DNA from: CAXTKD01 sp964244885
GTDB taxonomy: Bacteria > Pseudomonadota > Alphaproteobacteria > Sphingomonadales > Sphingomonadaceae
Assembly (NCBI GenBank): GCA_964244885.1
Contig: CAXTKD010000005.1
Span: 62,001-126,000, forward strand
Length of the DNA: 64,000 bases
Direction of reading: 5' to 3'
The notes under the pieces were generated by a model, which was given only the letters and a program-made list of their open reading frames with translations, was not told the DNA's origin and searched no databases. Positions 1 to 8,912 of this stretch are shown here, piece after piece (position 1 is the first letter of the stretch; every line of letters starts with the position of its first letter). A program made the position numbers and the translations under genes.

Positions 1-2061
1 CCGTTGGTTGCCTCGGTCGGCATTCGAATCGCGCGCGGCCAGCATCTCGAGTCGGCGCGCCGCTACGTGGCGGCGACGCTTGCCGGCACGATGATCGCCG
101 CCGCGGCGCTCGGCACCGCCTTTCCTGTCCCTGCCAGCTTCCTGCCGTCGGGCTATGGCGGCGTGCTCGGGCTGCTCGCGCACCGCGGGGTCGATTCGGT
201 CGGCGCCCTGATGCCGCAGGTGCTGCCGGTCGCGATCGACATCGCGGCCGCGCTCATCCTGTCGCTGCTCGCGCTGCCGCTGTTGGCCTGGGGCCTCGGC
301 GTCGACCGGACCGACTGGAAGCGGGTGCTGGCGCGCGGCGAGCGCGCCGAAGCCGATGACGATTTCGACGACGAGGACGAGGCGGGCAACATCATCCGCC
401 CGCTGCCGCGCGTCGTCGCCGACGCCCGCGATGACAGTGTCACCGCCGCGACCGCCGCAGCGCCGCGCTCGCGCATCCTCGCCCGCGCCGCGCCCGCGCA
501 GCCGAGCCAGCGCCCGGCGAAGGAACGGCAGGCGACGCTCGACCTCGGCGACAATTACGAGCTGCCGAAGCTCAGCCTCCTGAGCCCGCCGCCCAAATCG
601 ACCGGCCCGAAGATCGACCGCGCCAGCCTGGAGCAGAACGCCCGGCTGCTCGAATCGGTGCTCGACGACTTCGGCGTCAAGGGCCAGATCACCGAGGTTC
701 GCCCCGGCCCGGTCGTCACCATGTACGAGCTGGAGCCCGCGCCCGGCATCAAGGCGAGCCGGGTCATCGGCCTGGCCGACGACATCGCGCGCTCGATGAG
801 CGCGATCAGCGCGCGCGTCGCGGTCGTTCCGGGCCGCAACGTCATCGGCATCGAGCTTCCCAACAAGAACCGCGAGATGGTCGTCCTCTCCGAGTTGCTG
901 TGCTCACAGAGCTTCGAGGACCAGTCGGCGGCGCTGCCGATCGTGCTCGGCAAGAATATCGCGGGCGACCCTGTGGTGGTCGATTTGGCGCCGATGCCGC
1001 ACCTGCTGATCGCCGGCACCACCGGCTCCGGCAAGTCGGTCGGCCTCAACTGCATGATCCTGTCGCTGCTCTACCGGCTGACGCCCGAGCAGTGCCGGAT
1101 GATCATGATCGACCCCAAGATGCTCGAGCTGTCGGTCTACGACGGCATCCCGCACCTGCTGTCGCCGGTCGTCACCGAGCCGGCGAAGGCAATCCGTGCG
1201 CTGAAATGGGCGGTCGAGCAGATGGAGGATCGCTACCGGATGATGGCGAGCATCAACGTCCGCTCGCTCGCCGGCTTCAACCAGCGCGTGCGCGAGGCGA
1301 AGGCCAAGAACCAGCCGTTCTCCAAGCGCATCCACACCGGCTACGACGCCGACAGCGGCCAGCCGGTGTACGAGGTCGAAACGCTGGAGTTCGAGGCCCT
1401 CCCACTGATCGTCGTCGTTGTCGACGAGCTCGCCGACCTGATGATGACGGCGGGCAAGGAGGTCGAGTTCCTGATTCAGCGGCTGGCGCAGAAGGCGCGC
1501 GCCGCCGGCATCCACCTGATCATGGCGACGCAGCGCCCCTCGGTCGACGTCATCACCGGCGTCATCAAGGCGAACCTGCCGACCCGCATCAGCTTCCAGG
1601 TCACGTCGAAGATCGACAGCCGCACCATCCTCGGCGAGCAGGGCGCCGAGCAGCTGCTCGGCAAGGGCGACATGCTCTACATGCCGGGCGGCAAGCAGAT
1701 CAGCCGCATCCATGGGCCGTTCGTCTCGGATGAAGAGGTCGAGGGCGTCGCCGACCATTGGCGCGAGCAGGGCATGCCCGACTACGTCCAGGCGGTCACC
1801 GAGGAGCCAGCGGACTCGGAGGACCAATTCGGCCTCAACCTCGATCCGAGCGACGAGGAAGGCGACATCTACCGCCGCGCCATCCAGGTGGTGGCGGAAA
1901 GCCAGAAGGCCTCGACGTCCTACCTCCAGCGCCAGCTCCGCGTCGGCTACAACAATGCCGCGCGGCTGATCGAGCGGATGGAGAAGGACGGCTTCGTCGG
2001 CACGCCGGACCATGTCGGGCGGCGCGAGGTGCTGGTCGACAACAACGGCAACCGCCTTTGA
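1..2061 (+). CDS. ftsK: DNA translocase FtsK (5' end cut by window edge)
   Basis: Septum-anchored, ATP-driven DNA pump that clears chromosome termini during division and activates XerCD. The reading frame is open to the left edge and about 685 codons remain. The remaining N-terminal part shows two hydrophobic segments (the last of the membrane region), then an acidic/Pro-Ala linker. The FtsK/SpoIIIE motor has a Walker A GTTGSGKS near residues 338-345 and a Walker B VVVVDELAD near 470. The C-terminal 65 residues form the winged-helix gamma domain (RQLRVGYNNAARLIERME) that reads KOPS sites. The stop codon overlaps the start of the next gene. Family assignment is secure; only the N-terminus is missing. 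Confidence 0.97.
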   Translation, partial: PLVASVGIRIARGQHLESARRYVAATLAGTMIAAAALGTAFPVPASFLPSGYGGVLGLLAHRGVDSVGALMPQVLPVAIDIAAALILSLLALPLLAWGLGVDRTDWKRVLARGERAEADDDFDDEDEAGNIIRPLPRVVADARDDSVTAATAAAPRSRILARAAPAQPSQRPAKERQATLDLGDNYELPKLSLLSPPPKSTGPKIDRASLEQNARLLESVLDDFGVKGQITEVRPGPVVTMYELEPAPGIKASRVIGLADDIARSMSAISARVAVVPGRNVIGIELPNKNREMVVLSELLCSQSFEDQSAALPIVLGKNIAGDPVVVDLAPMPHLLIAGTTGSGKSVGLNCMILSLLYRLTPEQCRMIMIDPKMLELSVYDGIPHLLSPVVTEPAKAIRALKWAVEQMEDRYRMMASINVRSLAGFNQRVREAKAKNQPFSKRIHTGYDADSGQPVYEVETLEFEALPLIVVVVDELADLMMTAGKEVEFLIQRLAQKARAAGIHLIMATQRPSVDVITGVIKANLPTRISFQVTSKIDSRTILGEQGAEQLLGKGDMLYMPGGKQISRIHGPFVSDEEVEGVADHWREQGMPDYVQAVTEEPADSEDQFGLNLDPSDEEGDIYRRAIQVVAESQKASTSYLQRQLRVGYNNAARLIERMEKDGFVGTPDHVGRREVLVDNNGNRL

Positions 2062-2840
2062 TCCGCGTTGGCATCGGCGGCTGGACCTATGAGCCGTGGC
2101 GCGGGGTGTTTTATCCGGCGGGACTGCGGCAGGCCGACGAGCAGGCGTTCGCCTGCTCGAAGCTGACGGCGATCGAGATCAACGGCACCTTCTATTCGCG
2201 CTTCAAGCCCGAGAGCTGGCGCAAGTGGCGAGACGCGGCGCCCGATGGCTTCCAATATGCGGTGAAGGCGTCGCGCTTCTGCACCAACCGGCGCGTGCTG
2301 GCGGAGGCGGGCGAGTCGGTCGAGCGGTTTCTGGAGCAGGGACTGACCGAGCTGGGCGACAAGCTGGGGCCGCTGCTGTGGCAACTGGCCGCGACCAAAC
2401 AGTTCGTGGCCGAAGACATTGAAGGTTTTTTGAAGCTGCTGCCGCCCGAGCGCGACGGCATCCGCCTCCGCCACGTCATCGAGCCGAGGCACGAGACGTT
2501 CCGGTGCGAGCAGTTCGTCGACATGGCGCGCGCGGCGGGCGTCGCGATCGTCTTCGCCGACGGCAAGGACCGGCCGGTGATCGCCGACCCCACCGCCGAC
2601 TTCATGTATGCGCGGCTACAGGGCTGCCGCGAGGAGCTGGAGACGGGCTACGACGCTGAAGAGATAGACAATTGGGCGACGATTGCCCGAACCTGGGAGG
2701 GGGGCGGCCGCCCGGACGGGCTCGACTATGTCGCCGACGCGCCGGCGGACGGCGCCGCGCGCGACGTCTATGTCTTTTTCATCAGCGGCGCCAAGGTGCG
2801 CGCGCCGGGAGCCGCGCAGGCGCTGATCGGCCGGCTCTGA
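2058..2840 (+). CDS. DUF72 (YecE-like) family protein
   Basis: About 260 residues. The opening VGIGGWTYEPWRGVFYP and the following EINGTFY and YAVKASRF segments are typical of DUF72, a TIM-barrel-like family of unknown biochemical role. No in-frame ATG lies near the conserved N-terminus. The only sensible start is TTG at 2058, which overlaps the ftsK stop (TTGA), so translation is probably coupled to ftsK. The frame stays open far upstream inside ftsK, but that part is not conserved-looking. Function unknown. Confidence 0.85.
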   Translation: MIRVGIGGWTYEPWRGVFYPAGLRQADEQAFACSKLTAIEINGTFYSRFKPESWRKWRDAAPDGFQYAVKASRFCTNRRVLAEAGESVERFLEQGLTELGDKLGPLLWQLAATKQFVAEDIEGFLKLLPPERDGIRLRHVIEPRHETFRCEQFVDMARAAGVAIVFADGKDRPVIADPTADFMYARLQGCREELETGYDAEEIDNWATIARTWEGGGRPDGLDYVADAPADGAARDVYVFFISGAKVRAPGAAQALIGRL

Positions 2841-2841
2841 G

Positions 2842-3153
2842 ATGGACATCCCCGGCCTCTATGCCCGGCTGATCGCCGCGATCGGCGACGGCACCGGCAT
2901 GGCCGACACGCTGCTCCACATCCATGCCGGCATGGCGGTGCTGCTGATCGCCCGGGTGATCTCGGGCCGCTCGCTGTCAACGCCCTGGCCGCTGGCCGCC
3001 GTCGCGCTTGCCGAGCTGGCGAACGAGGTGCTCGACCGGCTCCACTACCATTCGTGGCGCTGGGCCGACACCAGCAGCGACATCCTCAACACCCTGTTCT
3101 GGCCGACCGTGCTGTTCGTCGGCCTGCGGCTGCGCAAGTCGCGGCAGCGCTAG
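2842..3153 (+). CDS. Small integral membrane protein, function unknown
   Basis: 103 residues, starting 1 bp after the DUF72 gene, so probably the last gene of the same operon. It has hydrophobic stretches at about 25-42 (HAGMAVLLIARVI), 50-62 and 82-97 (ILNTLFWPTVLFVGLRL). The segment ELANEVLDRLHYHSWRWADT followed by D-x-x-N resembles the acidic/Asn signature of VanZ-like or DUF2279-like small membrane proteins, but I would not assign it to a family. The C-terminus is basic and probably cytoplasmic. Confidence 0.75.
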   Translation: MDIPGLYARLIAAIGDGTGMADTLLHIHAGMAVLLIARVISGRSLSTPWPLAAVALAELANEVLDRLHYHSWRWADTSSDILNTLFWPTVLFVGLRLRKSRQR

Positions 3154-3168
3154 GTTCCGTACTCACGA

Positions 3169-3251
3169 CCGTTCGTGGTGAGCCTGTCGAACCACATGGC
3201 ATGCTCCGACGTCGGAGCGACCACGTCCTTCGACAGGCTCAGGACGAACGG
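3169..3251. repeat. 83-bp intergenic palindromic repeat, copy 1 (family A)
   Basis: Imperfect inverted repeat whose outer 23-bp arms pair except for two central bases (CCGTTCGTGGTGAGC at one end, GCTCAGGACGAACGG at the other). A second copy of exactly the same length and almost the same sequence is at 31837-31919. It lies between convergent genes (the plus-strand membrane protein and the minus-strand peptidase), where its hairpin could end transcription from both sides. No coding content. Confidence 0.8.
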
Positions 3252-3275
3252 AGAGGAGGACGGTTGCAAGGCCGT

Positions 3276-5495
3276 CTAACGCGCAGGCGTCGGGCTGAGC
3301 TTGCGGTTGAAATAGTCGAGCGTCGTGCGGATGCGATGGAGATAGTCCATCTGCGTCCAGCCGGCGCGGTGGCGGAGGCCCGGATAGGGCATCGTCTCGA
3401 ACGGAATGGCCCTCGACTGCAGAGCCGCCATGACGCGGGTTGAGTTGTCGTAGGTGACGTTGTCGTCGGCCATGCCGTGGAGCAGCATCAGCGCGCCGGG
3501 CTTCAGCCGGTCGAGACGGCTCAGCACCTCGGCGCCGGCGTAGCCCTGCGGATTGTCCTGCGGCGTGCCCATGTAGCGCTCGGTATAGGCGGTGTCGTAG
3601 AGGCTCCAGTCGGTGACCGGGGCGCCGGCGACGCCCGCCGCGAAGGGCGAGTTGGGCGCCGTCAGAAGCAGCAGCGTCATGTAGCCGCCGTTAGACCAGC
3701 CGGTGACGCCGATCCGCGCCGCATCAACGAAGGGTTGCGCCGCGAGGAATTTCGCGCCCGCCAGCTGGTCCTCGACCTCGACGGCGCCGAAGCGCCGGTC
3801 GAGCGCGGTCTTGAAGGCGACCGAGCGGTTGGGCGTCCCCCGGTTGTCGATCGAGAACAGGATATAGCCCGCCTCGAGGAAGAGCTGGTCGGCGGGGCTG
3901 GCCCAGGCCTGGTTGACCAGCGCGCCCGCCGGGCCGCCGTAGACCTGGACGATCACCGGGTATTTCCTGGCGGGGTCGAAGCCCGGCGGGGTTCGCATCT
4001 TCCACCACAGCTTCTGACCGTCGGCGGCGGGTATCGTACCGAAGGTCGGCGCGGGGAAACGCCCGGCATAGGGCCGATAGGGATGGCCGGGCTTGAGCGC
4101 ATTCTCCTCGATGAAGCGCAGGCGCTTGCCGTTGGCGTCATGGAGGCCGGTCTGCGGCGGCGTGCCGGCGTTCGACCAGTTGCCGACGAAGCCGCCGGTC
4201 TTGCTGACCACCGTGCCTTCCGACCAACCGCCGCCGGGAATGAGCGCCACCGGCTCGCCGGGCGTCGCGTACGAAACCCGGTAGATCCGCCGCGCGATCG
4301 GCGAGTCCATCGAGGCGTCGAAGATCGCCGTCCCGGCTTTCTCGTTGACGCCGAGCAGCGCGTGCACCGGCCAGTCACCGTGCGTCAGCTGGACCGCGCC
4401 GCCGCCGTCTGCGGCGTAGCGGTAGAGGTGGCGGTTGCCGCTCTCCTCCGACGACCACAGAAAGCCGCCGCCTTTCAGCGCGGTGAAGTCGTGGCTGAGC
4501 TCGACCCAGTGCGGGCTGGTCTGGCTGAGGATCACCTTCGACGCGCCGGTCGCGGGATCGACCGACAGCAGGTCGAGCCGCTTCTGGTCGCGGCTCAGGC
4601 GCTGGACGTAGAGTGTGCGGCCATTCTTCGCCCAGTCGACGCGGGCGAGGTAGATGTCGGAATTGGGGCCGAGATCGACCTTGCTGCGCGCGCCCGTCGC
4701 GATATCGGCGATGTAGAGGTCGACGACGGCATTCGGCCGGCCGGCGCGCGGGTAGCGCTGCTCGACGATCGTCGCGCCGGTCGCGGTGATGTCGGCGCGC
4801 GGCACCACGTCGACTCCCGACTGGTCAACGTGCGCGAGCGCGATTCGCCGCTCGTCGGGCGACCACCAGTATCCGGTGTCGCGGTCCAGCTCCTCCTGCG
4901 CGATGAACTCGGCGGTCGCCCAGCTCTTGAGCTCGCTGCCATCGGTCGTCAGCGCCCGCTCGGCGCCGCCGGCGGACGGCATGACGTAGAGATTGTCGTC
5001 GCGGACGAAGGAGACAAAGCCGCCCTTGGGCGACACCTTGGCGTCGATCTCGTCGGACGGAGTCGCGGTCAGCTGGCGGACCTTGGCCGAGGCGCGCTCC
5101 CACAGCCAGACGTCGCCCTCGACGGGGACGAGGATGAAGCGGCCCTGCTCGTCCCAGTCGTAATCGACGACGCCGTTGGTCTGGATGCCCTGCCGCTCGC
5201 GCCGCGCCTTCTCCGCCTCCGACAGCACGCGGCCCTTGGGGATCAGCGCGCCGCCATCGACCAGCAGGTGCGGCGCGCCGCCCCTGGTGCTCGCCGCCCA
5301 CAGGTCGGTGACGCGCTGGTTGTCGGCCTTGGCCTTCAGATAAGTGACGAGGCTGCCGTCGGGCGCGAGCTTGACGCCGCGCGCTCTCGGCCCGGAGAGA
5401 TCGGGGTTGGCGTAGACGCGCTCGGGCGTCAGCTTCTCGCCCTGCGCCGCAGTGGCGGTCAGCGCGATCAGGGCGGCGGCGATCTGCGGTTTCAT
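3276..5495 (-). CDS. Secreted prolyl oligopeptidase / dipeptidyl peptidase IV-like (S9) peptidase
   Basis: 739 residues beginning MKPQIAAALIALTATAAQG, a Sec signal peptide, so periplasmic or secreted. A beta-propeller region (DPPIV N-terminal type, repeated YVMPSAGG/LYIADI-like blades) covers roughly residues 40-480. An alpha/beta-hydrolase domain follows, with the nucleophile in GWSNGGYM (Ser about 601), the acid in GMADDNVTYD and the catalytic His in GLRHRAGW. The family cleaves peptides after Pro or Ala. The start at 5495 overlaps the stop of the upstream racemase gene by 4 bp (ATGA); the frame is open further upstream but that is the racemase region. Confidence 0.93.
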   Translation of the reverse strand: MKPQIAAALIALTATAAQGEKLTPERVYANPDLSGPRARGVKLAPDGSLVTYLKAKADNQRVTDLWAASTRGGAPHLLVDGGALIPKGRVLSEAEKARRERQGIQTNGVVDYDWDEQGRFILVPVEGDVWLWERASAKVRQLTATPSDEIDAKVSPKGGFVSFVRDDNLYVMPSAGGAERALTTDGSELKSWATAEFIAQEELDRDTGYWWSPDERRIALAHVDQSGVDVVPRADITATGATIVEQRYPRAGRPNAVVDLYIADIATGARSKVDLGPNSDIYLARVDWAKNGRTLYVQRLSRDQKRLDLLSVDPATGASKVILSQTSPHWVELSHDFTALKGGGFLWSSEESGNRHLYRYAADGGGAVQLTHGDWPVHALLGVNEKAGTAIFDASMDSPIARRIYRVSYATPGEPVALIPGGGWSEGTVVSKTGGFVGNWSNAGTPPQTGLHDANGKRLRFIEENALKPGHPYRPYAGRFPAPTFGTIPAADGQKLWWKMRTPPGFDPARKYPVIVQVYGGPAGALVNQAWASPADQLFLEAGYILFSIDNRGTPNRSVAFKTALDRRFGAVEVEDQLAGAKFLAAQPFVDAARIGVTGWSNGGYMTLLLLTAPNSPFAAGVAGAPVTDWSLYDTAYTERYMGTPQDNPQGYAGAEVLSRLDRLKPGALMLLHGMADDNVTYDNSTRVMAALQSRAIPFETMPYPGLRHRAGWTQMDYLHRIRTTLDYFNRKLSPTPAR

Positions 5496-6598
5496 GGGCG
5501 TCTGCTTCCAAGCTCGCGGAGGATCTGATCGGTGTCGTCCTGGCCGTGCGCCATCATCCGGGGCGGCACGGTCGGGGTGATCGAATAGCGCGGGGCGGGG
5601 GCGGGCTGGGTGACTCCGCCCGCCTCGACGAAGGTGCCGCGCGCCGCATTGTGCGGGTGCGCGGGCGCTTCTTCCATCGACAGCACCGGCGCGACGCAGG
5701 TGTCGCCTTCGAGCAGCGCGCACCATTCGTGGCGCGGACGGGTGACGAAGAGGGCCGCGAGCTTCTGCTTGAGGCGCGGCCAGGCGGCGCGGTCGAACTG
5801 GTGGTCGAAGCCCGAATCCTCGTGGAGGCCGAGGCGCCGGCGCAGAAGCGCGTAGAATTGCGGCTCGATCGGGCCGACGGCGAGATATTGGCCGTCCTGC
5901 GTTTCGTAGGTGTCGTAGAAGGGGGCGGCGCCGTCGAGCATGTTGGCGCCGCGCTCGTCGGCCCACACCCCTTGCGCGCGGAACGACCACATCATGCCCA
6001 TCAGCAGCGCCGCGCCGTCGGTCATCGCGCAGTCGACGACCTGGCCGGACCCGCCCGAGCGCACGTGGAGCAGCGCCGCGAGCATTCCGAACGCCAGCAT
6101 CATCCCGCCGCCGCCGAAATCGCCGACGAGGTTCAAGGGCGGCACCGGCCGCTCGCCGGCGCGGCCGATGGCGTGGAGCGCCCCGGCGACCGCGATATAG
6201 TTGATGTCGTGGCCGGCAGCGGCGCTAAGCGGCCCGGTCTGGCCCCAGCCCGTCATGCGGCCGTAGACGAGCTTCGGATTGTCGGCCAGCAGCACGTCGG
6301 GACCAAGGCCCAGGCGCTCCGTCACGCCGGGGCGGAATCCCTCGATCAGGCCGTCGGCGCCGGCCGCCAGCGCGCGGACCACCGCGACGCCCTCGGCACT
6401 CTTCAGGTCGGCGCGAAGGACTCGGCGCGAGCGCAGCAGTACGTCTTTCGCCGGGTCGCCGGTCACCCGGGCGGCGCCGCCGGGGCGCTCGACACGGATC
6501 ACCTCGGCGCCGTGGTCGGCGAGCATCATGCCCGCGAACGGGCCGGGGCCGATGCCCGCCAGCTCGATGATCCGAAGCCCCTTGAGCGGCCCGCTCAA
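5492..6598 (-). CDS. Alpha-methylacyl-CoA racemase (CaiB/BaiF CoA-transferase family)
   Basis: 368 residues, a typical family III CoA-transferase fold starting PLKGLRIIELAGIGPGPFAGM. The residues used by racemases rather than true CoA-transferases are visible: His about 130 in GHDINY, Asp about 160 in NLVGDFGGG, and Glu about 245 in GPIEPQFY. This points to 2-methylacyl-CoA epimerisation, needed for beta-oxidation of branched or sterol-type acyl chains. It overlaps both neighbours by 4 bp, and the upstream SDR dehydrogenase fits the same degradative operon. Substrate is inferred from family only. Confidence 0.9.
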   Translation of the reverse strand: MSGPLKGLRIIELAGIGPGPFAGMMLADHGAEVIRVERPGGAARVTGDPAKDVLLRSRRVLRADLKSAEGVAVVRALAAGADGLIEGFRPGVTERLGLGPDVLLADNPKLVYGRMTGWGQTGPLSAAAGHDINYIAVAGALHAIGRAGERPVPPLNLVGDFGGGGMMLAFGMLAALLHVRSGGSGQVVDCAMTDGAALLMGMMWSFRAQGVWADERGANMLDGAAPFYDTYETQDGQYLAVGPIEPQFYALLRRRLGLHEDSGFDHQFDRAAWPRLKQKLAALFVTRPRHEWCALLEGDTCVAPVLSMEEAPAHPHNAARGTFVEAGGVTQPAPAPRYSITPTVPPRMMAHGQDDTDQILRELGSRRP

Positions 6599-7377
6599 CG
6601 CGGTGGCATCCGGATCGCGCCGTCGAGGCGGATGCTTTCCCCATTCATATAGCCGTTCTCGATGAGCGTGATCACCATCGCCGCATATTCGGGCGGCCGC
6701 CCGAGCCGCTTGGGGAACGGCACCGTCGCCGACAGCGCGTCGACGATCTTGTCCCCCATGCCGAGCATCAGCGGTGTCGCGAAGATGCCGGGCAGGATTG
6801 TGTTAACGCGGATGCCCTCATTCATCAGATCGCGGGCGATCGGCAGGGTCATGCCGACGATGCCGCCCTTCGATGCCGAATAGGCTGCCTGGCCGATCTG
6901 GCCGTCCTGCGCGGCGACCGAAGCGGTGTTGACCACCGCGCCGCGCTCGCCGTCGTCCAGCGGATCGAGCGAAAGCATGCCCTGCGCGCTCTTGGCGATG
7001 CAGCGGAAGCTGCCGACGAGGTTGACCTGGATGACCTTGTCGAACGAATCCAGGGGGAAGTGCCTGGCCTCGCCGGTCGCCTTGTCGCGGCTCGCGGTCT
7101 TGATCGCATTGCCGATGCCGGCGCAGTTGACGAGAACCCGCTCCTGCCAGTGCGCCGCGCGCGCTTTGGCGAAGCCCGCGTCGACGCTGGCGTCGCTGGT
7201 CACGTCGACCTCGCAGAACAAGCCGCCGATCTCGGCGGCGATCGCCTGCCCGCGCTCCACCGAGCGGTCGAAGAGCGCGACCTTGACGCCCTTCGCCGCG
7301 AGCGCGCGGGCGGTCGCCTCGCCGAGGCCCGATGCGCCGCCGGTGACGACGGCGGCGACGGCTGATGTCAGCTCCAT
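6595..7377 (-). CDS. SDR family dehydrogenase, 3-hydroxyacyl-CoA dehydrogenase-like
   Basis: 260 residues. NAD-binding TGGASGLG near residues 12-19, the NCAG motif, the structural N in IQVNLVG, catalytic Ser in NTASVAA and YSASK (Tyr-x-x-x-Lys) are all present. The sequence most resembles type II 3-hydroxyacyl-CoA dehydrogenases (HSD17B10 group). It is the first gene of the minus-strand trio with the racemase and peptidase, linked by a 4-bp ATGA overlap. It probably acts in acyl-CoA oxidation in the cytoplasm. Exact substrate not determinable from sequence. Confidence 0.9.
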   Translation of the reverse strand: MELTSAVAAVVTGGASGLGEATARALAAKGVKVALFDRSVERGQAIAAEIGGLFCEVDVTSDASVDAGFAKARAAHWQERVLVNCAGIGNAIKTASRDKATGEARHFPLDSFDKVIQVNLVGSFRCIAKSAQGMLSLDPLDDGERGAVVNTASVAAQDGQIGQAAYSASKGGIVGMTLPIARDLMNEGIRVNTILPGIFATPLMLGMGDKIVDALSATVPFPKRLGRPPEYAAMVITLIENGYMNGESIRLDGAIRMPPR

Positions 7378-7517
7378 GAAACTCCCCTTAACCTTTGGCT
7401 GCGACCCTATTCCTCCTGCCGCCCCGAGGACAAGCCAAGCTGGCGCTTGAGTCGGGGGGCGCTTGCGCGGTATCGGGCGATAGTGCGCACCTGCGCGCGG
7501 AGGGGTGACAACCGGAA

Positions 7518-8912
7518 ATGACGCCGCAGACCTTCCTGCTCATCCTGCGCGCGCGCTGGTGGATCGTCGCGTCGGTGCTCGCCGCCGTGGTCGCGCTCGT
7601 CACCGTCGTCAGCCTGCTGCTGCCCCGCCAATATACCGCGACCGCCGCCGTCATCATCGACGTGCAGGGCGCCGACCCGGTCAACGGCACGCTGACGCCG
7701 GGCGCGCTGATGCCAAGCTATGTCGCGACCCAGGTCGACATCATCCAGAGCGACCGCGTCGCGACGCGGGTGATCAAGGCGACGGGCATGGACGCGAGCC
7801 CGGCGATCGTCGAGCAGTGGCGGGACGCGACCAAGGGCAAGGGAACGATCGATTCCTGGCTGGCGACAGCGCTTCGCCGCAACCTCGACGTGCGGCCGTC
7901 GCGCGAGAGCAACGTCATCAACGTCTCCTTCACCGGCATCGATCCGCGCTTTGCGGCGCTGATCGCCAACGCCTTCGCCGACGCCTATGTCGCGACCAAC
8001 CTCGATCTGCGGGTCGAGCCGGCGCGGCAATATGCGAGCTTCTTCGACGAGCGGGTGACGCAGCTCCGCAAGAACCTGCTCGCGGCGCAAGCCAAGCTCA
8101 CCGCCTACCAGCGCGAGAAGGGCATCGCCGGCGCCAGCAATTACGACGTGGAGACCGCCCGTCTCGCCGACCTGTCGACCCAGCTTGCCGGCGCGCAAGT
8201 CCAAAGCGCGGGCAGCGGCGCGCGCAGTCTTCAGGCGAGCGGCAGCGCCGCGAGCTCGCCCGAGGTGCTCAACAGCGCGGTCGTCCAGCAGCTGCGCGCC
8301 GACGTGGCGCGCCAGTCGGCGGCGCTTCAGGAGCTGGCGAGCCGGCTCGGACCCAACCACCCGCAATATCAGCAACAGGCGGCGCAGCTCGCCGAGTTGC
8401 GCGCGCGCCTCGGCGGCGAGGAGCGCCAGGCCGCCTCGGCGGTCACTTCGGCGAGCCGCGCCGATGCCGGGCGCGAGGCGTCGCTCCGCGCCTCGCTCAA
8501 CGAGCAGCGCCGCCGCGTGCTCGCCGCCTCGTCGGAGCGCGACACGCTGACCGTGCTCCAGCGCGACGTCGATGCCGCGCAAAAGAATTACGACGTGGTG
8601 ACTCAGCGGCTGAATCAGTCGCAGCTCGAGGCCCAGGTCCAGCAGACCAACGTCTCGGTGCTGACGCCCGCGACCGAGCCGACCGACCCGTCGAGCCCGA
8701 TCATCCGGCTGAACGTGCTGCTCGCGATCTTCGCCGGCGCCTTCCTCGGCGTCACCGCGGCGCTGCTGACCGAGCTTGCCGACCGCCGCGTCCGCTCCGA
8801 GGCCGACCTCGACCTGCCGGGAATTCCGCTGCTCGCCAACCTGTCGCGGGGCGGCGAGGGGCGTGTCATGAAGTTCCTCCGCCGGATGATCCCGAGGAGG
8901 GCCGAGGCATGA
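7518..8912 (+). CDS. epsF: Chain-length determinant protein EpsF (Wzz-type polysaccharide co-polymerase)
   Basis: 464 residues. N-terminal TM helix at about 14-34 and a C-terminal TM helix at about 405-425, preceded by a Pro-rich stretch (TEPTDPSSP), are the two-TM layout of inner-membrane co-polymerases. The long middle part is coiled-coil rich in Gln/Ala/Arg and lies in the periplasm. It would set polymer length together with EpsG, the next gene (4-bp ATGA overlap). First gene of the exosortase-type EPS operon; the 140-bp divergent gap to the SDR gene must hold its promoter, and CGGAA sits just upstream of the ATG. Confidence 0.92.
   Translation: MTPQTFLLILRARWWIVASVLAAVVALVTVVSLLLPRQYTATAAVIIDVQGADPVNGTLTPGALMPSYVATQVDIIQSDRVATRVIKATGMDASPAIVEQWRDATKGKGTIDSWLATALRRNLDVRPSRESNVINVSFTGIDPRFAALIANAFADAYVATNLDLRVEPARQYASFFDERVTQLRKNLLAAQAKLTAYQREKGIAGASNYDVETARLADLSTQLAGAQVQSAGSGARSLQASGSAASSPEVLNSAVVQQLRADVARQSAALQELASRLGPNHPQYQQQAAQLAELRARLGGEERQAASAVTSASRADAGREASLRASLNEQRRRVLAASSERDTLTVLQRDVDAAQKNYDVVTQRLNQSQLEAQVQQTNVSVLTPATEPTDPSSPIIRLNVLLAIFAGAFLGVTAALLTELADRRVRSEADLDLPGIPLLANLSRGGEGRVMKFLRRMIPRRAEA

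Noticed and set aside
3477..5528. A 683-codon plus-strand frame opposite the S9 peptidase
   Set aside because: Shadow of the peptidase gene: no conserved motifs, biased composition and no ribosome-binding site. The peptidase has an intact catalytic triad.
5496..5990. N-terminal extension of the S9 peptidase into the racemase gene
   Set aside because: The extension lies in another frame of the racemase gene and is Arg/Ala-rich. The ATG at 5495 gives a proper signal peptide and a 4-bp ATGA overlap.
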